From Leptospira ainazelensis (GTDB lineage Bacteria; Spirochaetota; Leptospiria; Leptospirales; Leptospiraceae), in contig NZ_JAFFPT010000025.1 in assembly GCF_016918785.1 (NCBI RefSeq), positions 1 to 64,000 on the forward strand: DNA of 64,000 bases, in the 5' to 3' direction. This document shows, one piece after another, positions 58,601-64,000 of this stretch. The translations under genes and the position numbers were made by a program. The notes under the pieces were generated by a model, which saw only the letters and a list, made by a program, of their open reading frames with translations, was not told where the DNA came from and did no database searches. Within the stretch, counting starts at the first letter, position 1, and every line of letters starts with the position of its first letter.

Positions 58601-60262
58601 ATTAAATTAGCAAAATTGAATATTGTTGCTTCGGGAGGCGGTGTTTCCGATTCCATCCGATCCGAAATTCCGCTGAAGGTTTGGGGATCGCCTCGGGTGA
58701 GCTCGGATAGCCTAGGACTGAATAAGGGAACCGGTTCCGGGGTATTAAAGTTGAACGTAACTAAAGAGTTGGCGGATCCTTATTTGGAAATCAGATTGAG
58801 CCCGGCGACCTTGCCGGCGTTAAATCAATCTTTGGAATATTTGGCGGATTATCCTTACGGTTGTGTGGAACAAACGATGAGTCGTTTTTATCCACTTCTT
58901 TCGGCTCAGAAGGCGGGTTTTGTAAATTCTCGAATTCAAAAAGAATTACCTAAAATGATCGAAGTCGGTTTAAAAAGTGTTCAAGCTTTGCAGAGAACGG
59001 ACGGAGGTTTCGGTTGGTTCGAGGGAAATTCGGAGAGCGATATTCTGATGTCCGCCTATGTTTTGAAAGGATTGGCGATCAGTCAGAAAAACGGCGCAAG
59101 GGTTACCGCGAATACGATTTATCGGGCTCGAAATTTTCTTTATTCCTCCCTCGAAAGAGGAGATGTTTCGGATAACGTAAAATCTCATGTTCTGAATGCG
59201 CTGAGCGAAAGCGGATCCTTGGAAAATTCTTTGGTGGAAAGTCTTTCCAAATCGGAATCCAAACTGAACTTCTACAGCAAAGCCTTGTTAGGATTGACCC
59301 TTTATAATCAAGGTAAAAAAGCGGAAGCGTCTCGGTTATTTAAAAAGGCGATGGAAGAAAGCGGACTTGGAAAAACTCCGTTTTTAAAATTGGCTTCTTA
59401 CGGTAAAAATCCGAATTGGGAAGAAGATAGAATAGAGGGTTTGTCCAGTTTGTTGAGTCTCGGCGTTCGTTTAAACGAGAACGAAACCGTTTTGGAAAAC
59501 TTTGCCTCGACCATTCTCACAAATCGAAACGGTTATGCCTGGAACAATTCCAGGGATACTTCTTTGGCGGTGCTGAGTTTATCGGAATATTTGACCGTTC
59601 TTCGCGAAACGGATTCATCCGCCGATGTAGAGATTAAACTGAACGGAACCACGCTCAAAACCGCGACGGTTTCTCCGAAATCCGAAGACGGAGAACTTTT
59701 TAAGATCGTAGTCGCGAACGATCTCATTCATTCGGGTGAGAATCGGATAGAAGTGATCAAGAAGGACGGCCCCGTATTTTACGCGACGGCGTCGTTGTTC
59801 TACAAGGATCGATCTAAAAAAATATCCTCGTTTACGAACGGAATTCAAGTACAGAGAAAATATTATAAGGTGAAACCGGGTTCGGATGGCTCGGGAATCG
59901 ATGTTTCAGAATCCAAATCCTTTTCCACCGGAGACATTGTATTAGTGGAATTGAATGTAGTCAAAGAGGGGAATCCGGATTCTTACTTTATGATAGAAGA
60001 CGTTCTATTGCCGGGTTTTTCCTTTCTTCAAAGAGATGCGGAATATCTTTCGGGAGATAGAAAGGTAGAATACGATTCTCGTCAGATTTTTGCCGATCGC
60101 GTCGTTTTTTTCAGCTCGGGGCCTAAAAAGGATTTTACGGTTCGTTATTTTCTTCGAGCCGAAGTCGGAGGTAAATACAAGGCCATTCCTGCGAGGGCTT
60201 ATCTTATGTATTATCCCGAAGTAACTGGAGGGAGCTCCGATGATGAAATCAAAGTGGATTAG
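55655..60262 (+). CDS. bacterial alpha-2-macroglobulin (YfaS-like)
   Basis: A 1535-residue periplasmic protein with a signal anchor (about 8-24), close in length to E. coli YfaS. MG-type domains include YIYTERPVYRPGDTVYFKGVVRN (about 290-315) and the later MG7/bait region. The alpha-2-macroglobulin domain has PDNLTSWRVTAIAIT, and the thioester site PYGCVEQ is at Cys1070 to Gln1073, so an internal thioester can form. The terpenoid-like TED helices (GGFGWFEG) and a receptor-binding-like end follow. Such proteins trap proteases that reach the periplasm. No lipobox is present, so it should be membrane-anchored. Confidence 0.95.
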   Translation: MKRVQNWILGLSFGAVLVLGIAYRFPISGSPNFYLGTDRSFGPGEKPYINLEGNGRADYEFRIYKIADPQAFLSKKVKERLIQENNEGAFGNPISLFSRTMDKFERNFRSVARKEFNSATRSALKDTLGINYEAASKERTLAVASILPEHELISTFFVPSVASSWAYRRIPVPVSDNGVYLVEGVSGSNIAYTVLVRSGLNFLVKQASSETFVYVARKDTGEPVSDVDLSLFSLETGGIFHSSKTGSDGTFLYKGNSPVKTLILAKKGGEYAVSDPEFYSSSFYGEGGARAYIYTERPVYRPGDTVYFKGVVRNFNRDDYRVASGAATVSIHSEEGESPLPAIPVSISGDQGTFSGEFQIPSDESIKLGNFTLVLNFKDQTFQTEFSVEAYVKPTFLVTVNVPKSNFLQKEEVNATVKARYYYGQPLNGKDVQFRVFRRPKFDFSPVGKMNFDASADYLEQAGQSDKQELVHSGTGSLDKKGTYSIKFKPNKVDADSIYTVIASVQSEDLTLDGATSFSVNRSAFFLKMEKDQSVYEPGKESKLTIKLVPYDKTLSEEARKKEIQGRKVELVLYNREIQHSSEGGRSKISKISATTDVSGSAQVSFQIPKRGQYIVTAETEDEEGNETKSETFFWASSVSDSIDIPFKDINLKPSKDLYSVGENAEILILSPISNGHVVLTVEGNRIFKSQVVKMKGNALKYSVKIAPEMSPNFTLSAVQFSGSEVYKSQVRIVAPPEEKFIKVDLTSVNKVYRPGDKAEIKLKTTGLGGKAVSAEISVAVVDEAIYQIKEEKIPNIGTFFYHPRRNNVQTTLASSYKFFGYSEEKRLKLALGKKGESGYSAIKNEEQNRDRFKDTSFWNAKVKTSADGTAVVSFVLPDNLTSWRVTAIAITSDTKVGRGQTNFVTKKDLMILGGLPRYILKGESQKVTATISNQTNRKFPVNVSLKVEGLKTVGPETATIHLEPGQNQSVQFTVQALQDPKIKLAKLNIVASGGGVSDSIRSEIPLKVWGSPRVSSDSLGLNKGTGSGVLKLNVTKELADPYLEIRLSPATLPALNQSLEYLADYPYGCVEQTMSRFYPLLSAQKAGFVNSRIQKELPKMIEVGLKSVQALQRTDGGFGWFEGNSESDILMSAYVLKGLAISQKNGARVTANTIYRARNFLYSSLERGDVSDNVKSHVLNALSESGSLENSLVESLSKSESKLNFYSKALLGLTLYNQGKKAEASRLFKKAMEESGLGKTPFLKLASYGKNPNWEEDRIEGLSSLLSLGVRLNENETVLENFASTILTNRNGYAWNNSRDTSLAVLSLSEYLTVLRETDSSADVEIKLNGTTLKTATVSPKSEDGELFKIVVANDLIHSGENRIEVIKKDGPVFYATASLFYKDRSKKISSFTNGIQVQRKYYKVKPGSDGSGIDVSESKSFSTGDIVLVELNVVKEGNPDSYFMIEDVLLPGFSFLQRDAEYLSGDRKVEYDSRQIFADRVVFFSSGPKKDFTVRYFLRAEVGGKYKAIPARAYLMYYPEVTGGSSDDEIKVD

Positions 60263-60317
60263 AACGATTCTCTTTCGATTTCGTTTATCAAAACTTACTA
60301 TTCAATCGGAGATTTTA

Positions 60318-61007
60318 ATGAAACGAAAAATTTCAAACTATATCAGAATGCCGTTTTTCTTTTTTCTTATGTTCTTTGCGGTTTCAAATGTATATTCTCA
60401 ATCCTTGGTAATCGAATCTCCAAACGGCGGATTTACTACGGAAAGGATTCAAAAAATTTCGGGATCGGTTTCCGGATTAGTCGGAGATAGAATTACGATC
60501 GTACTCAACGGTATTCCGCAGACGGTCCCCGTTAGCGGAGGAAGGTTCGCGATGAACGCAGTCGTCGCACCCGGAAACAATCTGATCGAAATCAAAGCGG
60601 GAAAAACTTCGGAGAAAATTTCCTTTTTTGCAAAGGTTCCTCCAAGGGATATCAAGGTGGTTTTGATCTGGGACACACAAACTGACGTGGATCTTTGGGT
60701 AGTCGATCCGAAAGGTGAGAAGTGTTATTATTCCCATCCTTCCACCCAATCGGGCGGAAATTTGGACGTCGACGTGATCGACGGATTCGGTCCGGAAACA
60801 TTTACGATGGCAAAGGCATTGCCCGGAAATTATTCGGTTCAGGTCCAATACTACGGCTCCTACGATAAACCCATCACTCGTGTGAACGCATACGTTGTTC
60901 TTTACGAGGGAAAGTCGAACGAAAAGCGGATGCGGTTCCAGTTTGTGATGACCAAATCGCAACAAGTATATCATCTCGCCAATTTTGAAATCGAACCGGA
61001 GAATTGA
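60318..61007 (+). CDS. DUF2135 (YfaP-like) secreted protein
   Basis: The ATG at 60318 is chosen for its GGAG eight bases upstream and because a signal peptide (about 1-27, ending VYSQ) begins there; the frame reaches back to 60240 within the macroglobulin gene. The 229-residue product has an Ig-like segment (about 30-115, SPNGGFTTERIQKISGSVSG) and the DUF2135 domain (DTQTDVDLWVVDP, CYYSHPST, GFGPETFTMA, YGSYDKP). In E. coli, yfaP lies in the same cluster as yfaS and yfaT. Function unknown. Confidence 0.85.
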   Translation: MKRKISNYIRMPFFFFLMFFAVSNVYSQSLVIESPNGGFTTERIQKISGSVSGLVGDRITIVLNGIPQTVPVSGGRFAMNAVVAPGNNLIEIKAGKTSEKISFFAKVPPRDIKVVLIWDTQTDVDLWVVDPKGEKCYYSHPSTQSGGNLDVDVIDGFGPETFTMAKALPGNYSVQVQYYGSYDKPITRVNAYVVLYEGKSNEKRMRFQFVMTKSQQVYHLANFEIEPEN

Positions 61008-61010
61008 ACT

Positions 61011-62129
61011 TTGTTTCGGTTTCTTTTTTATCCATTGAATTCGTTCTTTTTTAATCCGGGTATATTTTTTGTTCTGATCTGTATTCAATTTTCATTGTAT
61101 TCTGAAACTACAAACGGACTTCGTTTTCAATACTTGGATTCTACGATTCGAAATTTTGAAAGCGAGAACTCCAATTCGAAGTCTGCGGTTTTGATTCTTG
61201 AAACCGAGTCCGGTATCGTTCGTTACGTATTTCATCCGGAGATGGCGATTGAAAAAAAATTCGGTCCCGGCTCTCTTTTAAAACCGTTCTCCGCCTTGAT
61301 CTTTTTAAAATATAAGAACGAGCTCGGTTTTTCACCTTCGGATAAAATCAATTGCCAAGGTCGATTTTATCCGGAAGATACGATGGAGATCGTAAAGAGT
61401 GATCTGTCTCGATTTCATCTGCCGCAGGATCAGAACGGAAAGAAATACTTACGATGTTCTTTGAGAGAAGGACACGGACGGGTCGATTTGGAACAAGCAT
61501 TGGTTCAATCCTGCAATGTTTATTTCTTAAAGAGCGCGAGTAAGAATCCGGAGTTCTTCTATTCAAAATTGAGATCCGATTTCGAATTAACGAACTCGGC
61601 CCAATCCAGATTGAAACCGTACAAAGAAACTCCTGGAAACTTTGAAGAATCTCCAAGCAACTTGAGAAAAGTCAGCTCGTCGATCGGGGAAGGCGGCTTT
61701 TTACTGAGTCCTCTTAAAGTTTCCCAATTGTATGCTTCCATATGGACTTCGGGACCGAGGCTTTCCCCTTCTTGGGAAACTTCAGAAAAAAGAATCAAAG
61801 TAAGCGATAATCCTTTTTCAAACCGAGACGTTCATTTTGTTTTGTCCGCTTTGGCTTCCGTTCCGAAAACCGGAACTCTCAAAGAACTCGAAACTTTTAA
61901 AAACCCTGCGATAGAAATCGTAGGAGCAAAAACCGGGACCGGGACGATCTATACAAAAAAATATGAGACTCACGGTTGGATTACTCTGAATTTTAAGATA
62001 AAAAGAAAAAATTATCTGCTCACCGCCTTTGTGGAAAAAGGCTCGGGAAGCAAACAAGCTCAACGTTTGGTTTTAAAAATCCTAAACGAGATCGGAAAAC
62101 ATGACAACCTCTCTTGGAGAAAAGAATGA
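61011..62129 (+). CDS. penicillin-binding-protein-type transpeptidase
   Basis: A 372-residue protein that starts at TTG 61011, 3 bp after the DUF2135 stop; no other in-frame start precedes the active site. A signal anchor (about 15-32) is followed by a penicillin-binding transpeptidase domain with all three motifs: Ser88-L-L-Lys91, Ser167-C-Asn169 and Lys306-T-Gly308, plus IGEGGFLLSPLKVSQLYASI. It is shorter than class A/B PBPs, without a transglycosylase part. In E. coli another alpha-2-macroglobulin (YfhM) pairs with PBP1c, so a link between the macroglobulin and wall synthesis is likely. Confidence 0.88.
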   Translation: MFRFLFYPLNSFFFNPGIFFVLICIQFSLYSETTNGLRFQYLDSTIRNFESENSNSKSAVLILETESGIVRYVFHPEMAIEKKFGPGSLLKPFSALIFLKYKNELGFSPSDKINCQGRFYPEDTMEIVKSDLSRFHLPQDQNGKKYLRCSLREGHGRVDLEQALVQSCNVYFLKSASKNPEFFYSKLRSDFELTNSAQSRLKPYKETPGNFEESPSNLRKVSSSIGEGGFLLSPLKVSQLYASIWTSGPRLSPSWETSEKRIKVSDNPFSNRDVHFVLSALASVPKTGTLKELETFKNPAIEIVGAKTGTGTIYTKKYETHGWITLNFKIKRKNYLLTAFVEKGSGSKQAQRLVLKILNEIGKHDNLSWRKE

Positions 62130-63937
62130 AGGAAAGAATAAAAATCTGGATCGAAAAATCCAAATCGTTTTTGAATCAGACGAAGATAAAAATAAAAGAG
62201 AGCTGGGATCGTTTTGTTCCGATCTTCCAAGAAAAAATTTGGAAGGATCCGAAAAGACGTTATTCCTTTCTTTTCGCTCTTGTATTTACCGTTTCGGTTT
62301 TTTCCTACGCTTTTTTGAGAGACAAGTATTCTTTCGATTCTTCCATCGATGATCCGGCGCTCTTAATTCCGGATAACGCAAGTTTGGCGATCGAGGTTTT
62401 TCGTCCGGAAGAATTTATAGAAGACATTTCCAAAACCGAAATCGGTAAAAAACTCTCCGAAGACGGAACGTTTCAAAAAACATTAACACTTCCCGAATTG
62501 AGAAAGGTAAGTTCCATTCTTTATCTTTTGGAAACAAAGGCGGGAGTATTGACGGAGCCGAGTCGATTGGCCAATCTTTTTGACGGCCCCGTGGCAACCG
62601 CGCTCTTGCAAAAAAAGGATTGGATCGTAGTAGGTAAAGCGAGTATCAAATCCAAATTTGGGGTGAGCCTTTTAACCTTGTTTCAAGGGGAAAAAATTGC
62701 AAAAGCAAAAACGGATATAAAAACCGAACCGCAGACCGAAGGAGAATCTAATTCCGAAACACCCGGGCAGACTCATAGCGCCGACGATTTTACGGATCAA
62801 TTCACCGTAGGATCGGAAAGTTTTGGAAACTTGGAGATGTATCAGTATGACTTTGGACAAGAGATCGTATATATTACCGTAATCGGAAATTTTATATTGA
62901 TCACCAATTCAAAGGAAACTTTGGGTCTTTCACTCGGACTGGCATCTTCAAAAAACAATTCTTCGCTGGGAAATCTAAAAGGATTTAATAGTTTGCGCGA
63001 GTCCGCGCAAAAAAAGGAAAACAAACTTCTATTTTATGCGGGTAAGAATTCTTTGTTAACACCGCTTTTGAAACCGAGTTTTGGAAATTCAGGAATGGGA
63101 CTTTTACTCGGTTGGAAGGAACACGGATTGTTGGAAGGTGAAGTTTACAGACTTGGAGGGGAACAGACTGAAATCAATTCGAATTCGATAACTCCGAGCC
63201 TTTCCAAAATTCTCCCAAAAGATCTGACCGCGACGTTTTATTCCGAGACGCTCAAACCGATTGAAGTCTGGAAAACGTTAAGCGAAATGGACGGGGAATG
63301 GGAGAATTTTTCCAAAGGTTTCGAACGATTCAGTGAAAGCTCTGGAATCAATCCGAAGAATTATTTTCAAGAATCACAGGGTGTCGCTTTTTCCTTTCAC
63401 GGATTGGATTTGAAGAACGGTATGATTTATCCAAGATTCGGAATCTCCTTTGCATCCTCGGTAAAGGACGATCGAATTTTAAAAGCCGTTTTTAAAGTCG
63501 GGTCAAAAACAAAACAAAACTTTCAAAACGTGGAATTCTCGGCTTACACCCTAAAACAAGAAGGTTACTATTCCCCATCCTCGATACAATGGAACGATTG
63601 GTCTTTTTTCGGTTCCGATAGAAAAAGCGCGGAAGAAACGATATCTACAAAGAACGGGAATAAACCGAACCAGACCGATTTATTCGCTTCGGCAACGTTC
63701 GAAAATCAGCGTTCTTATCCTCATCATATCAGCATATATATTCCAAATTTATTAAGTGATTTGAAAAAATTTTATTTGTACGGCGCGAGTGATTCTTCGG
63801 AATACACTTCGAAAACGATTGAGAGGGACATTCAACCGATTTTTGATAAGATGAAATTATATTCTCATTTTTCTATGTCCTTTGGAAACGGCAACGCCGG
63901 GGAAGTTTGGGGAAAGGTAAACGTTAAAGCCGAATAA
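62126..63937 (+). CDS. membrane-anchored protein, possibly YfaA/DUF2138-like
   Basis: The ATG at 62126 overlaps the transpeptidase stop (ATGA) and has GGAGAAAAG before it; a TTG 12 bp upstream is rejected. The 603-residue product has about 45 cytoplasmic residues, one span (46-63) and a large extracytoplasmic domain. FRPEEFIEDISKTEIGKKLSEDGTF, ILYLLETKAGV and LFDGPVATALLQKKDWIVV roughly follow the layout of E. coli YfaA (DUF2138), the fifth member of the yfa cluster, but the match is by eye. A low-complexity Glu/Thr/Ser segment (about 195-225) interrupts it. Confidence 0.65.
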   Translation: MKERIKIWIEKSKSFLNQTKIKIKESWDRFVPIFQEKIWKDPKRRYSFLFALVFTVSVFSYAFLRDKYSFDSSIDDPALLIPDNASLAIEVFRPEEFIEDISKTEIGKKLSEDGTFQKTLTLPELRKVSSILYLLETKAGVLTEPSRLANLFDGPVATALLQKKDWIVVGKASIKSKFGVSLLTLFQGEKIAKAKTDIKTEPQTEGESNSETPGQTHSADDFTDQFTVGSESFGNLEMYQYDFGQEIVYITVIGNFILITNSKETLGLSLGLASSKNNSSLGNLKGFNSLRESAQKKENKLLFYAGKNSLLTPLLKPSFGNSGMGLLLGWKEHGLLEGEVYRLGGEQTEINSNSITPSLSKILPKDLTATFYSETLKPIEVWKTLSEMDGEWENFSKGFERFSESSGINPKNYFQESQGVAFSFHGLDLKNGMIYPRFGISFASSVKDDRILKAVFKVGSKTKQNFQNVEFSAYTLKQEGYYSPSSIQWNDWSFFGSDRKSAEETISTKNGNKPNQTDLFASATFENQRSYPHHISIYIPNLLSDLKKFYLYGASDSSEYTSKTIERDIQPIFDKMKLYSHFSMSFGNGNAGEVWGKVNVKAE

Positions 63938-64000
63938 GAGTTATCGAGATTTTAAGAATTTTGAATAGAGAATTTTCCATTCGTTTTCAGGGATTCGATT

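Overview
This window looks like chromosome of a pathogenic-clade Leptospira. The clearest marker is a complete loa22 (OmpA-type lipoprotein, 1617-2204). Other supporting signs are spirochaete-style lipoboxes, many lineage-specific membrane and lipoproteins, and AT-rich intergenic DNA. By eye the base composition is somewhat more GC-rich than L. interrogans, so I do not name a species. I see no rRNA, tRNA, CRISPR array, insertion sequence or complete prophage. The only phage-like item is the partial tail-collar-type gene at the left edge.

Layout. 1-7.9 kb: phage-tail-like gene, loa22, an RluA-type pseudouridine synthase, a nitrilase-family amidase, an overlapping minus-strand operon (nucleoside phosphorylase-like, SPL-family radical SAM, SDR), then YkvA and inositol monophosphatase. 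7.9-13.7 kb: a sugar/glycosyltransferase cluster (a degenerate GT fragment, three GT4 enzymes, a methyltransferase-like protein, a divergent NDP-sugar epimerase/reductase). 13.7-21.3 kb: DUF4180, SanA-like protein, a Spy-like protein/ECF sigma/membrane-protein module, cytochrome P450, M23 peptidase and ligA. 21.8-27.3 kb: a fatty-acid operon (acyl-CoA synthetase, acyl-CoA dehydrogenase, MaoC hydratase, thiolase-like protein). 27.4-31 kb: small proteins, including 38- and 30-residue genes, and a SUFU-domain protein. 31-38.1 kb: a SpoIIE-type phosphatase coupled to a likely inactive paralogue and argJ, then a PhoR/PhoB-type two-component pair. 38.3-40.4 kb: a second ECF sigma operon starting with very short ORFs. 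40.6-44 kb: CoA pyrophosphatase, RNase D and purF. 44-49.6 kb: a MocR regulator divergent from PhzF plus aminotransferase, flanked by a truncated acyltransferase and a frameshifted DinB gene, then an intact acyltransferase. 49.6-55 kb: lipoproteins, a 2Fe-2S ferredoxin-like protein and an MDR oxidoreductase. 54.7-63.9 kb: a five-gene envelope operon resembling the E. coli yfa locus (DUF1175, 1535-residue alpha-2-macroglobulin, DUF2135, a penicillin-binding-type transpeptidase, a membrane-anchored protein).

Gene packing is tight. Many junctions are ATGA 4-bp overlaps (translational coupling), and these define the operons above. Several starts are TTG or GTG; where a better ATG with a Shine-Dalgarno sequence lies inside the longest frame I moved the start and say so.

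The items most worth follow-up are: the alpha-2-macroglobulin/transpeptidase operon; an 11-bp hairpin that buries the ribosome-binding site of the M23 peptidase; the SpoIIE phosphatase/pseudophosphatase pair; the Spy-like/ECF module with a candidate autoregulatory promoter; the second ECF operon, whose membrane gene has no normal start because a TAA immediately precedes it; and a TGTCCC-N6-GGGACA dyad found at two unlinked intergenic sites.
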